A stretch of 64,000 nt of DNA, from assembly GCA_023548195.1 (NCBI GenBank), contig JAJHZJ010000399.1:7507100-7571099 (forward strand), in the 5' to 3' direction. The position numbers were made by a program, and so were the translations under genes. The notes under the pieces were generated by a model, which worked only from the letters and a program-made list of their open reading frames with translations, did no database searches and was not told where the DNA came from. Of the stretch, positions 1 through 11,600 are shown piece by piece. This DNA is from Bettongia penicillata ogilbyi. Lineage: Eukaryota > Chordata > Mammalia > Diprotodontia > Potoroidae. How positions within the stretch are numbered: the first letter of the stretch is position 1; every line of letters begins with the position of its first letter.

Positions 1-469
1 TTCCATTCTACTTTTGAAAGAACTATTTTCTTCAGTGAGCTTTTGAACTTCCTTTTCCATTTGGCTAATTCTGCTTTTTAAAGCATTCTTCTCCTCATTG
101 GCTTTTTGAACCTCTTTTGCCAATTGACTTAGCTTATTTTTCAAGGTGTTATTTTCTTCAGCATTTTTTTGGGTCTCCTTTACCAAGGTATTGACCTGTT
201 TTTCATGCTTTTCTTGCATCTCTCTCATTTCTCTTTCCAGTTTTTCCTCCACCTGTCTAACTTTATTTTCAAAATCCTTTTTGAGCTCTCCCATGGCCTG
301 AGTCCATTGAATATCTATTTTGGATGTTTGGGATTCAGAAGCCTTGACTTCTATGTCTTTCCCTGCTGGTAAGCATTGTTCTTCCTCATCAAAAAGGAAA
401 GGAGGAAATATCTGTTCACAAAGAAAGTAACCTTCTATGGTCTTACTTTTTTTCCCCTTTTCTGGGCAT
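1..469 (-). pseudogene. L1 ORF1 pseudogene, N-terminal part
   Basis: The ATG is at 467-469 in the same context as the intact starts at 4369 and 17496 (CTGGGAAAATGCC). One extra base in the purine run around 450-460 brings a TAA into frame after eight codons, so no full product can be made. Beyond the frameshift the sequence encodes the acidic N-terminal stretch and coiled-coil heptads of the L1 nucleic-acid-binding ORF1 protein. The C-terminal RNA-binding half lies left of the window. Confidence 0.8.
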
Positions 470-1130
470 TTTCCCAGCCAGTTACTTGACTTCTGAGATT
501 CTTTTCCACACCCCCCTCTCCTCCAGATCCACCCAGCTAGTGCTTGGGGTCTGAGATTCAAAGGCTGCTTCCCAGCCTCAGGGCTTTCAGAGGGGGCAGG
601 GCTGCTATTCAATATAAGATTAAATTCAGGTGCTTGGGTGGGGGCAGGGCCACCTCACAGGGCTCAGTTGCCTTAGGGGCTTTACGTGGAGATCTTCAAC
701 AATGGATCTGGGCTAATGCTCGCTTTGGGAGGCCCTGTCACCTCCTGCCTCCCAAGGTAGCCCAAGTTATGGAGACACCCAGCTCCCCTCTCAACCAGCC
801 AAACAGGCCCTCTCTCTGACCTTTGTGCCTGTGGGCTGAGGGAACTGTGCTGCCGCTGGAGATTCCATCCCTGAATCCAGCCCAGATCCACTCCTCCCGG
901 AGCCACACAGCCAGGGCAGGGCTGGGCTCCGTTCTGAGTCTGGTGCGTGAGGGACCCCCAGTGTCAGTTTTTCTGGTCTCTCTGGAACAGAAATCTCCTC
1001 TACTCCATCATTCCGCACCTTCCTCTGCTTCAGAACTTGTCGGGATTTCCTTGTTACAGGTATTTCATAGACTATGGGCTTGGGAGCTAGAGTATGTGTG
1101 TCTTTCTACTCTGCCATCTTGGCTCCTCCT
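1..1130 (-). mobile_element. L1 LINE, 5' UTR and start of ORF1, cut by window edge
   Basis: On the minus strand this begins near 1130 with GGAGGAGCCAAGATGGC, the L1 5' end also seen at 16639. It continues through about 660 bases of 5' UTR that align by eye with 16639-17495. ORF1 starts at 469 and runs off the window at position 1. The 5' end abuts ERV leader sequence directly, so this L1 inserted into that older provirus. The 3' end and its target duplication lie outside the window, so whether ORF2 was present cannot be told. Confidence 0.85.
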
Positions 1131-1899
1131 TCACAAAATAGTTTTCTATTTGATTTTTTTTTCCTTCAGCAGCTTGGCTGTGGTTTTACACATAATATGG
1201 TAAACTCTTCATAAAATCTTCATATACATACCCACTCGCTCATTCCCTGGTTTTATTGGTATTCCTTGCGAACATTTTTCCCAAATATCTAGATTCCCCC
1301 TCTTGTAACCATGCTTCCCAATATTCACAGAGTCCAGTGCTTTTAGCACATTCTGTTGCTATGGAGGAATATAGTAAATCCTTCCATCCTGGGATGTTTG
1401 TTTCTTCCTCTAAAATCTTTCTGCCTCCAAACAGAGATTGTATACCCTATGATCCTGTTGTTAAGGCAAAATGTATCTCCAAGGCAACATTTCTAGCCCT
1501 GAGGGTCACTATGAATATGCCAGAGTAGTTCTGAATTGCAAAGTATAACAGACTCTCCATATTGAAGGCAGAAGAAAGACATTTATTCAGACACCAGAAA
1601 ATCAAATTAGTCATAGTAACCAAGAAGTCAATACACATTAGCATTACAGGGGACAAAACCATTCCCAAGTCTCCCCACCCCACACCCCTGCTGTGGCCTT
1701 CCCACAAACACAAGATTAACTATGCCTATCTTTGTCCTCTCTCTTGTACCCCTAACCACTCTCATCAACTTCCTCTCAGGTCTGTTCCACTCTTCCTGTT
1801 CCACCCATTCAGCAAGCTCCTTCCAACACATGTGACTTAAGCTTCCATGTGATTTAAGCAGGTCACATGAGTCTATTAATGAAGGGTAAGTATTTTCAT
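1131..1899 (-). mobile_element. Endogenous retrovirus: 5' LTR and leader fragment
   Basis: This aligns by eye across its whole length with 43380-44149 (same strand) and with the reverse complement of 45365-46060, so it is a third copy of that ERV family. It consists of a 5' LTR plus the start of the internal leader, and is interrupted at about 1130 by the L1 to its left. It does not include recognisable gag or pol. Apparent plus-strand ORFs here (1256-1528, 1562-1840) are chance antisense reading. Confidence 0.75.
1472..1899 (-). repeat. ERV 5' LTR (copy 1)
   Basis: The outer end is TATG at 1899; the inner end is placed at 1472 because the TACA/TTTTG boundary lines up with TACA/TTTGG in the copy at 45777. 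A polyadenylation signal AATAAA lies on the minus strand at 1582-1587 and is shared with the copy at 43782-43787. The primer-binding site that would follow the inner end is too changed to assign a tRNA. Boundaries are good to a few bases. Confidence 0.65.
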
Positions 1900-2039
1900 A
1901 TTTAAGTTGCCATTACATAATGTGATTTTGTAATAAAAAAAATCTTAACAAAAGCAAGACCCTTTTTAAATGTAGTTTATTTGCAAAAGAGTTTAATAAT
2001 TAATTATACCTTTGCTTGGAAAGTGAGACACTAACAACC

Positions 2040-2252
2040 TACCTGCAACCTAAAGAAGTTTAGCCTACTTTAATTTTGACTCTGGCCTACTGCCAAGTTG
2101 TGCAGACCTGTCTTAGACTAAGCAGAAGCAAAAACAGATCTAAATAAAAGAGATAAGAAAGAAAACTAAATCTTACTAAAAGGTACTAAAGAAAATAAAA
2201 CAATATCAATACTAGACATATATATACCAAATGGTATAGTGTCCAAATTCTT
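2040..2252 (+). mobile_element. L1 ORF2 endonuclease fragment, left half
   Basis: Plus-strand sequence reading as part of the L1 ORF2 endonuclease region (AAGCAAAAACAGATCTAA, then CAATATCAATACTAGACAT). The same segment recurs at 45130-45350. It stops at the CCAAATTCTT duplication and resumes at 4963, so the minus-strand element 2253-4962 inserted into it. Stops occur in every frame. The left limit is fuzzy; 1900-2040 has no identified content. Confidence 0.65.
2243..2252. repeat. Target-site duplication, left copy (element A)
   Basis: CCAAATTCTT, repeated at 4963-4972 on the other side of element A. Joining the flanks restores continuous L1 endonuclease-region sequence, which supports the assignment. 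Confidence 0.7.
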
Positions 2253-2315
2253 TTTTCTTTTTTTTTATTTAACTTTTTACATTCATTTTCACAAAATTTT
2301 GGGTTCCAAATTTTC

Positions 2316-2350
2316 TCCCCTTTTACCCCCTCCCCCCACCCCAATACCCC
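2316..2350 (-). other. G-rich tract at the L1 3' end (copy A)
   Basis: On the minus strand this contains four or more runs of at least four G, the counterpart of 19512-19545 in copy B. It fits the general G-quadruplex pattern. G-rich polypurine tracts near the 3' end are a known feature of mammalian L1 3' UTRs. Confidence 0.6.
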
Positions 2351-3084
2351 AAGCAATCTAATTTTCCCTATCTCCAATCTGCCCTCTCTTCTGTCATCCC
2401 TCCCTTCTCTTGTCTCCATTTTCTCTCTTCTCCTGTAGGGCCAGATGACTTTCTATTCCTCATTAACTGTATGTCTTCTTTCCTAGTAGCAACAAAAATA
2501 CTAAACAGTTGTTCCTAAAACTTTGAGTTCCAAATTCTCCCCATCCCTCCCTCCCCACACATTCCCTTTGGGAAGGCAGGCAATTCAATATAGGCCATAT
2601 CTGTGTAGTTTTGCAAATGACTTCCCTGATAGTCGTGTTGTGTAAGACTAACTGAATTACCCTACATCCTAACCTGCTCCTCATTGTTTCTCTTCTGTCT
2701 TTTGATCCTGTCCCTCCCAGAGTGTTGACTTCAAATTGCTCCCTCCTCCCTTTGCCCTCCCTTCCATCATCACCCCCCATTGCTTATCTCCTTCTTCCCC
2801 ACTTTCCTATACTGTAAGATAGGTTTTCATACCAAAATGAGTGTGCATTTTATTCCTTCCTTTAGTCAAATGTGATGAGGGTAAACTTCTTGTTTTTTGG
2901 GTTTTTTTTCTCAGCTCTCCTCTTTTTCCCTCCACTAAAAAGTCTCCTACCTGCCTCTTAAATGACAGATAATTACCCCATTCCATTTCACCCTCTTTCC
3001 TCCCACTACATTTCTCTCTCACCATTTACCTTAATTTCTTTTAAGATATGGTCCCATCCTATTCAATTCAATCTGTGCTCTCTG

Positions 3085-3152
3085 TCTCTGTATGTGTGTG
3101 CATGTGTGTATGTGTGTGTGCCTGCATGTGTGTACATGTGTGTGTATGGACC
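3085..3152. repeat. TG-rich simple repeat inside the L1 3' tail
   Basis: Interrupted TG repeat (GTGTGCATGTGTGTATG and similar). Element B carries the complementary CA-rich tract at the same tail position (18734-18788), so the tract was part of the source element and did not arise after insertion. Confidence 0.8.
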
Positions 3153-3281
3153 CACCAACTACCCAGGTACTGAAAAGTTTTAAGAGTTACAAATATTGTC
3201 TTTCCATGCAGGAATGTAAACAGTTCCTTCTGGTAAGTCCCTTAACACTTCTCTTTGCTGTTTCCTTTTTCCTGCTTCTTC

Positions 3282-4369
3282 TCATTCCTGTGTTTGAAAG
3301 TCAAATTTTCTTTTCAGCTTTGGTCTTTTCATCAAGAATGCTTGAAAGTCCTCTGTTTCATTGAAAGACCATATTTTCCCCTGAAGTATTATACTCAGTT
3401 TTGCTGGGTAGGTGATTCTTGGTTTGAGTCCTAGTTCCTTTGACTTCTGGAATATCCTATTCCACACCCTTCGATCCCTTAAAGTAGAAGCTGCTAGATC
3501 TTGAACTATCCTGCTTTTATTTCCACTTTCTTTCTAGCTGCTTGTAAGATTTTCTCCTTGAGCTGGGAGTTCTGGAATTTGGCCACAATGTTCCTAGGAG
3601 TTTCTCTTTTTGGATCTCTTTCAGGTGGTGATTGATGGATTCTTTCAATACTTATTTTGCCCTCTGGTTGTAGAATGTCAGGGCAGTTTTCCTCGATAAT
3701 TTCGTAGAAGATGATGTCTAGGCTCTTTTTTTGTTCATGAGTTTCAGGTAGTCCCATAATTTTTAAATTGTCTCTCCTGGATCTATTTTCCAGGTCAGTT
3801 GTTTTTTCAATGAGATATTTCATATTCTCTTCCATTTCTTCATTCTTTTGGGTTTTTTTGGTGATTTTTTGGTTTCTCATAAAGTCATTAGACTCCATCT
3901 GTTCCATTCTAGTTTTGAGAGATCTATAATCTTTAGTGAGCATTTGAACCTCTTTTTCCATTTGGCTCATTCTGCTTTTGAAAGCATTCTTCTCCTCATT
4001 GGCTGTTTGAACCTCTTTTGCCAATTGAGTGAGCCTATTTTTCAAGGTGTTATTTTCTTCAACTTTTTTTGGGGTCTCCTTTACCAAGGTATTCACCCGT
4101 TTTTCATACTTTTCTTGCATCTCTCTCATTTCTCTTCCCAGTTTTTCCTCCACCTGTCTAACTTGCTTTTCAAAATCCTTTTTGAGCTCTTCCAAGGCCT
4201 GAGCCCACCCGACATCTCCCTGGGATGTCTGGGGTACTGAGACCCCGCCCTCCACGTCTTTCCCTGATGGCAAGGATATGTCCTCATCGTCAGATCCGAA
4301 AGTCGGGATCATTTCCATCTGTTCGAAAAAACTCTGTATAGTCTTATTTTTCTTCCCTTTTCTAGGCAT
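3282..4369 (-). pseudogene. L1 ORF1 (copy A), one frameshift near the 3' end
   Basis: ORF1 protein of L1: a trimeric cytoplasmic RNA chaperone that coats L1 RNA. The first 287 codons (4369 down to 3506) are open. The N-terminus is basic (MPRKGKKNK), followed by an acidic stretch. A coiled coil with regular heptads runs from about residue 60 to 170. The RNA-binding part follows, recognisable by RRDNLKIMGLPE, ISIERIH and PRNIVAKF. Next to copy B a deletion of about 13 bases near 3520 shifts the frame. The remaining C-terminal part reads in another frame to a TGA at 3282-3284. No active host gene is implied. An antisense ORF at 3848-4240 is a mirror of the coiled coil. Confidence 0.85.
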
Positions 4370-4962
4370 TTTCCCAGCCAGTTACTTGACTTCTGAGATT
4401 CCTGTCCACCCCCACCTAGATCTACCCAGCTAGTGCTTGGAGTTTGAGATTCAAATGGGCTATCCACGCCGCACGGCTGCTGATCAATGTGAGCTTTAGT
4501 TCTGGTGCTGGGGTGGGGACAGGGCTGCCTCCCAGGCTCAGCTCCCTCAGGGGCTTTATGCAGAGACTTTCAGTAATGAAGATCCTGCCTGCTGCTGGGC
4601 CAGTCCCGGGCCACCGCCACAGCTGCTGCCTCCCCTGCCGCCCCCGCCTCTGCTGCCGCTGCTTCCTCCCGAAGAGGCCCGAGTCACGGAGACACTCCGC
4701 TCCCCTCTTCCAGCTCAGCTGTCTCTCTCACTGACCTGTAGCTTCTGTGTGCAGAAGGACTTTCCCGGCTGCCGGAGCCTCCGTCCCTGAAGCCTGCTTG
4801 GATCAGCTTCTCTGGGGCCGTGGCCAGGGCAGCGCTGGGGTGGTGTCCACTTTCCGGGGTGCCAAGGACCCTGGGGATGGCTCTCCAGGGCTCTCTGGAA
4901 CGGAAATCTCTTCCACTCTGTTTCTGCACACCTTACAGGGATCCAGAACTTATGGGGGTCTC

Positions 4963-4972
4963 CCAAATTCTT
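4963..4972. repeat. Target-site duplication, right copy (element A)
   Basis: CCAAATTCTT, matching 2243-2252. It marks the 5' boundary of element A. Confidence 0.7.
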
Positions 4973-6190
4973 AAAAGAGAAGTAAAATGAGTTACAGGAA
5001 GAAATAATCAGGGACCTCAACTGTTCCCACTCATAATTCAATGAATCAAACCAATAAAAAGAGAAACTAATAAAATATTGGAAAGTTGCATATGACCAAA
5101 CTTTGGGATGATTTTGACGTAAAGAGTGACACCATATGGATATTATGAGAACAAGGAATAGTCTTCCTGTCAAATCTATGAAGAGGGTAAGAATTCATTA
5201 CCAAACAAAAAATAGATAATTGTTATTATATTAAATTAAAAAGAGTTTTGCACAAACAAAACTTATTGCAACCAAGATTAAAAGGAAAGCCAAAAGCTCG
5301 AGAAACAATTTTTACTGCCAGTGTTTCAGATAATGGTCTTATTTCTCAAATATACAGAGAATTGAGTCAAATTTGCAACAATTCAAGAATTCCTCAAATG
5401 AACAATGATCAAAGGATGCAAACAGGGAGTTTTTGGATGAAGAAATCCAAGCTATTTATAAGCAGATAAAGAAATACTCCAATTCACTTTTCATTAGAAA
5501 AATGCAAATTAAAATCATGCTGAGGTACCACATCAGAGCTATCAGATTGGCAAATATGAAAAAAGGTAAATGAAAAATGTTGGAGAGGATGTGGGACAAC
5601 TGGAACATTAAGATATGTTGGTGGAGTTGTGAACTGATTCAGCCATCCTAGAGAAGAATTTGGAACCATGTCCAAAGGGTTATAAAACTGTGCATACTCA
5701 TTGATCCAGCAATACCTCTAATAGGGCTGTATCCCAAAAAGATCATAAAAAGGCCAAAGGACACACATGTAAAAATATTTATAGCAACCCTTTTCATGGT
5801 GGCAAAATATTGGAAATTGAGGGGATGCCCATCAATTGGGAAAGGACTGAAAAAGCTGCAGTATATAAATGTGAAGGAGTACGATTGTGCAGTCAGAAAT
5901 TATGAACAGGCAGAATTCAAAAATATCTGGAAAGACTTCTATAAACTGATGCAAAGAGAAATTAGAAGAATCAAGAAATCATTGTACACAGTATCACCCA
6001 CATTGTGTGATGATCAAGTATGAATGAATCAGCTCTTCTCAGCAACATAATTAATGATCCAAGATAATTACAAAAGCCTTATCAAGGAAAATGCTATCCA
6101 TATCCAGATAAAGAGCTGGTGGACTCTAAATGCAGATCAAAGAATTTTTTCCCTCTTACTTCATTCTTCCTGGTGTTTTTTCTTTTAATT
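4973..6190 (+). mobile_element. L1 ORF2 fragment (endonuclease remnant joined to C-terminus) and 3' UTR
   Basis: Right half of the plus-strand L1 that begins at 2040. After a short endonuclease remnant (4973-5060) the sequence jumps to the ORF2 C-terminal region, so the reverse transcriptase domain is lost by internal deletion. From about 5080 to 6020 the ORF2 C-terminus is readable: ALDPAIPLLG-like text around 5700, and the window's own MVAKYWKLRGCPSIGKG from 5796. A 3' UTR piece follows to about 6190, without a poly-A tail. Many stops; not functional. Confidence 0.75.
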
Positions 6191-7965
6191 TCCTAAAGCA
6201 AAGGAGCTATGAGTACAACCAAGAATCGCCTACCCAGCATAAGTAAGTATAATCTTTCTGTGAGAAAACAAATGGATATTTAACGAAACAGGGGACTTTC
6301 AAAAGTTCCTGGTGAAAAGACCAGAGCTGAATCGAGTATGTGACTTTCAAATATTAGATTCAAGAGAAGCATAAAAACAGAAATAGGGAAGACATAACGA
6401 ACTTAATAAGGTTAAATTGTTTATAATCCTACATGGAAAGATGAAACGTGTAACTCATAAGAATTATCTCTTTATTAAGACTGTTAAGAGTCTATATAGA
6501 CAGAGGGTTCAGGTGTTAGTTGAATATAATAGGATAATAGCTTAAAATAAAATTTAGCAGTGAAAACAGGAATATACCCAGCAAGGAAAAAAGAAAGATA
6601 GAAAGAGGTAAATTATCTCACACAAAAGAGGCAAAAAAGAGCTTTAACAATGGAGGAAAAGATGGGGTGGTGATGGAAGGGAATGCTTGAATCTTACTGT
6701 CATTGGAATTGACTCAAAGAAGAAATAACATACACACTCAGTTGAGTATAGAAATCTATCTTACCCTATAGAAAAATAGGAGAGGAAGGAAATAAAAGAA
6801 AGAGCTTGGGCTGAAAGAGTAGGGCAGACCAGTGGAGGTAGTGGTCAAAAGCAAAACACTTTTAAGGATGAATGGGGTGAAAGGCGAGAGAAAATAGAAT
6901 AAACAAGGTGAAATAGAATGGAGATTAATAATCATAACTATTTTTAAAATTCAAGCAAATTTATGTGATAAACGTCTTATTTGTCACATATATAAGAACT
7001 GGGTAAAAATTAGAGCTATTCCCCAATTAGCCGAAAGATATGAACAGTCAGTTTTCAGATACAGTATTCAAAGCTATCTATTGCCACATGAAAAAATGCT
7101 TTAAATCGCTATCTATTGGGGAAATGCAAATTCGAAAATCCCGAGGTACTAATGAGTAAGTATTATATTGGTCAATAGCATAGAAAAGGAAAATGATGAA
7201 TGTTGGAGAGAATGTGGGAAAATTGAGAAACTAATGCACTATTGGAGTTGTGAACTGATTCAATCATTCTGAAAAGCAATTTTGAACTAAGTCCAAAGGT
7301 TTATAACATCATACATAACCTTGCACGCAAAAATACCACTACTAGGTCTGTATCCCAAAACAGATTTTAAAAAAGAAAAAGACCTACACTTACAAAAATA
7401 TTTGTAGCAGTTCTTTTCTGAAGGCAAAGAATTAGAAATTGTGGGGTTGTCCATCAATTGGGGAATTGCTGAACAAGTTGTGATATGTGATTATCATGGT
7501 ATCGTGCTATAAGAAATGATAAGCAGTATTCTCTCAGACAAACCTGGAAAGACATACATGAACCGAGGAAAAGTGAAATGAGTATAACCATCGGAGACAG
7601 TAATAACAACCCTGTACGATGATTGATGGTGAATGGCTTAGCTATTATCAGTAATATAATGATCCAAGATAGTTCTGAAAGGCTTATGATGACAAATTTT
7701 CCACAGAGAAAGAGCAGATAGAATCTGAATAAACATCAAAGAATTATTAAAGCTATTTTTTTAATCTATGTTTCCTTTTACAACATGGCTAATATAGAAA
7801 TAGGGTTTACATGACTACACATATATAACTTATATTAAAGTGCTTATCTATTCACTAAAGTGGATTGAAAGAGAGGGAGAGGATTTGGTACTCAAAAGTG
7901 AAAAAAAAAAACAAGTGTTAAAAATTGTTTCTACATGTACTAAACAAATAAAATAATTTTAAATA
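6190..7965 (+). mobile_element. L1 chimera: ORF1 end, 3' tail, then ORF2 C-terminus
   Basis: Plus strand. 6200-6380 matches the ORF1 C-terminus (GACTTTCAA, AAAAGACCAGAGCTGAA, as at 18530-18570). 6380-6930 matches the tail that follows ORF1 in the copy at 21540-21990. From about 6950 the sequence changes to the ORF2 C-terminal region (GGATGT- and ATGAACAG-type text, then the ORF2 end near 7600) and an A-rich 3' end at about 7965. This order places a tail-like segment between ORF1 and a short ORF2 remnant. It may be one deleted element or two fragments that became adjacent. No open frame longer than 60 codons survives. Confidence 0.6.
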
Positions 7966-7984
7966 TACCTATTTTTCCAAATCC

Positions 7985-8305
7985 TCTTTGGTGTTTGTCA
8001 TTTTCCTTTCCTCTTGTTAGTCAGTCTGACAGGTGTGAGGTAGTACTTCACAATGGTTTTAATTTTCATTTTTCTGATCAGTAGGGATTTAGTGCATCTT
8101 TATGTAACTACTGATAGTTTAAATTTCTTCTGAAAACTACCCGTTCATATCCTTTGATCATTTATATTTTGGGAATAGCTCTTTTTTAAAAAATTTGAGG
8201 CAGTTCCCTATATGTTTGAGAAATAATGTCTTCATCAGAAAAGCTTGTTATGAATTTTCCCCACCTTCCTACTTTCCTCCTCATTTTGTATTAGTTTGTT
8301 TCATT
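7985..8305 (-). mobile_element. L1 ORF2 C-terminal fragment
   Basis: Minus-strand ORF2 sequence covering the segment also present at 9100-9370 (CTGACAGGTGTGAGGTAGTA against CTAATAGGTGTGATGTGGTA). It ends where the poly-T of the next L1 begins, so it is an older copy invaded by 8310-13805. Confidence 0.65.
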
Positions 8306-8659
8306 TTTTAAAAATTTAATTATTTTATTTGTTTCCAGTGTTCTACAATCACTTCCATATATCTCAGATTTTTATGTCTGCCTTCTGACACTTTCCAACT
8401 CCCTCCCTGAGACAGTACACAATTTTATATAGCTTCTACACATACATACTGATTAAATACATTTTTACCTTAGTGATGTTACACTGAAGAATTGAAGTGA
8501 ATGAGAGAAACCATAAAACAAAACATAATAGAAAAGAAAATGGTGTGCTTCACTCTGCAATCTAATCCCATAGTTGTTCCTCTTGATGGGAAAGGAGTTT
8601 TGCCTCAAAAGTCCTTCAGGAATTTTTGAGGTCCTTGCATTGTGATGAAGGACTAAGTC

Positions 8660-11600
8660 AACCAGAAAAATTCCTTATACACTGTGGTTGTTGCTGTGTA
8701 CAAAGTTAACGTGGTTCTGCTCCTTTCACTCAGCATCAGTTCATTTAAGCCTTTCTAGGCCTCTCTGAAGTCTTCCTGTTCATCATTTCTTATAGAAAAA
8801 TAGCACTCCATTACATTCATGTACTCCAATTTATTCAGTAATTCACCAATTGATGGACATCCCCTTGATTTCCAGATTTTGGCTACCACAAAGAGAGTTG
8901 CTATAAATGTTTTTGTATGTGACGGACCCTTTCCCGTTTTTATGATCTCTTAGGGATACAGTCCTAGAAGAAGTAATGCTGGGTCAAAAGGTATGCATAT
9001 GTTTTAGCCCTTTGGGTACAATTCCAAATTGCTCTCCAGAATGGTTGGATCAGATCACAGCTCCACCAAAAATGAATTAATGAATTAGTGTTTCAACTCT
9101 CCCACATCCTCTCCAACATTTATCATCTTCCTGTTTTGTCATGTTAGTCAACCTAATAGGTGTGATGTGGTATCTCAGAGATGTTTCGATTTGCATCTCT
9201 CTGATCAATGGTGATTTAAAGCATTTGTTCATATGATTATAGATATCTTTAATTTCTTCCTCTGAAAACTGCCTGTTCATATCCTATGACCATTTATCAA
9301 TTGGGGAATGACTTGTATTGTTGTACATTTGACCCAATTCTCTATATACTTTAAAAATGAGACCTTTATCACAGAAAGTACTTGGAAAAATTCTTTCCCA
9401 GTTTCCTACTTCCCTCCTAATCTTGGTTGCATTGGGTTTGTTTGTTCAAAAATATTTTCAATTTAATGTAATCAAAAGAATCCATTTTGCACTTCATCAT
9501 GTTTTCTCTCTTGTTTGGTCAAAAATTGTTCCATTCTCCATAAATCTGGTAAATACTCTATTCCTTGCTCCACTAATTTTTTTATAATATCAGTCTTTAA
9601 ACCCACATCATATACCTATTTGGACTTTATTCTTGTGTACGGTGTCAGGCATTGGTCTATACCTAGTTTCTGCCACACTGTTATCCAACTTTGCCAGTGA
9701 TTTTTGTGGAACAGTGATTCCTATCCCAGACACTGGGGTACTTGGGTTTATCAAACAGTAGATTGCTATATTCATTGGTTAATGTGTCTTGAGTACCTAA
9801 CAAATTCCACTGGTCTACCCCTCTGTTTCTTAGTCAATACCAAGTGGTTTTGATTATTGCTGCTTTATCATACCATTTGAGACCTGGTAGGACTAGGTCA
9901 CCCTCCCTAGCATTTCTTTTGATTAGTTCCCTTGGTATTCTGGAACTTTTCTTCTTCCAGATGAATTTTGATATTTTTTTAGTTCTAGAAAACAACTATC
10001 TGATAGTTTGATTGGTATGGCACTGAATAAGTAAATTGATTTAGGTAGAATTGTCATTTTTATTATATTGACTTGATGTACTCATGAGCAATTGATGTCT
10101 TTTCCACTTACTTTGCTATGACTTTATCTGTGTTTAAAGTGTTTTGTAAATGTATTCATATAGTCCCTGGGTTTGTTTTGACAGGTAGACTCCCAAATAT
10201 TTTATAATGTCTACTGTGGCTTTAAATGGGATTTCTCTCTGTATGTCTTACTGTTGGGCTTTGTTAGTAATACATAGAAATGCAGATTTGTGCAGATTTA
10301 TGTTCTAACCTGCAACTTTTCCAAAGTTACTTACCATTTCAAGTAGTTTTTACTTGATTCTCTGCGATTTTCCAAGTATATCATCATATCATCTGCAAAG
10401 AGTGATAACTTAGTTTCTTCTTTGCCTATTCAAATTACTTCATTTTTTTCTTGTCTTGTTGCTACAGCTAACATCTCTACTATCATATTAAATGATAGTG
10501 GTGATAATGGACGTCCTTGCTTCACCCCTGATCTTATTGGAAATGCATCTAACTTACCCCATTGCATACACAGCTTGTTAAACATTTTAGGTAGATACTG
10601 CTTATTATTTTATGGAAAATCTCCTTTATTCATATACTCTTCAGTGTTTTAAATATAAATAAGTCTTGTATTTTGTCAATAGATTTTTTTGTATCATTTG
10701 AGATCATCATGTGGTTTCTGTTAGTTTTGCTGCTGATGAGATCAATAATGCTAGTAGTTTTCCTAATATTGAACCAGACGTGCATTTCTGGTATAAAATG
10801 CTACCTGACCATAGTGTATTACTGTTGTTATAAGTGGCTGTATTCTTTTTGCAAAAATCTTATTTAAAACTTTTGCATCTATATTCATTAGAGAAATTGG
10901 TCTATAACTTTTTCTCTGTTTTGGCTCTTCCTGGTATAGATATCAGAAACATATTTGTATCATAAAAAAATCTGGAGGACTCCTTTCCCAATGTTCTGAA
11001 ATAGTCTATATAGTATTGGAATTAACTGTTCTTTAAATGTTTGTTAGGATTTACTTGTAAATGCATCTGGCCCTGGAGGCTTTTTCTTAGGGAGTTGATT
11101 GATGGCTTGTTCAATTTCTTTTTCTGAGATGGGGTTATTTAAGTATTCAACTCCCTCTTTTGTTAATCTGGACAATTTATAATTTTTAAAATAATCATCC
11201 ATCTCATTTAGATTGTCGAATTTATGAGCAGGTAGTTGGGGAAAGTAACTTCTAATTATTATTTTAATTTCCTCCTCATTAGAGATGAGTTCAACCATTT
11301 CATTTTTATATTGGTAATTTGGTATTTTTCTTTCTTTTTTTAAATCAAATTGACCAAAGATTTATCAGTTTAATTGCTTTTTTTTAAATAAAACCAAAAC
11401 TTCATTTTATATTGGTTCAATAATTTTCATAAATTCAATTTTATTAATCTCTCCTTTGGTTTTCAGTATTTCTAATTTGGTATTTATTTGTGGATTTTCA
11501 ATTTGTACTTTTTCTAGCTTTTTCAACAGCATGCCTAGTTCATTGATCTCTTTCTCTATTTTATTCATGTAGGCATTAAAAGATTTAAAACGTCCCCTAA

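Larger units (their letters stand above)
2253..4962 (-). mobile_element. ORF2-less L1 (HAL1-like), copy A
   Basis: A minus-strand element made of a truncated 5' UTR (4370-4962), ORF1 (3282-4369) and a roughly 1-kb 3' tail (2253-3281) ending in an A-rich end. The tail follows ORF1 directly and no ORF2 sequence is present. The same layout and tail are found at 16639-19610, so this is a repeated architecture and not a private deletion. CCAAATTCTT occurs at 2243-2252 and 4963-4972 as a likely target duplication. Compared with copy B about 85 bases of the extreme 5' end are missing. Elements with ORF1 but no ORF2 are known in mammals as HAL1 (half-L1) and must borrow ORF2 protein. Confidence 0.85.

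Noticed and set aside
3085..3152. Repeated short units considered as a CRISPR array
   Set aside because: A TG microsatellite in a mammalian L1 tail; no spaced direct repeats exist in the window.
3848..4240. 130-codon plus-strand ORF
   Set aside because: Antisense mirror of ORF1 in element A.
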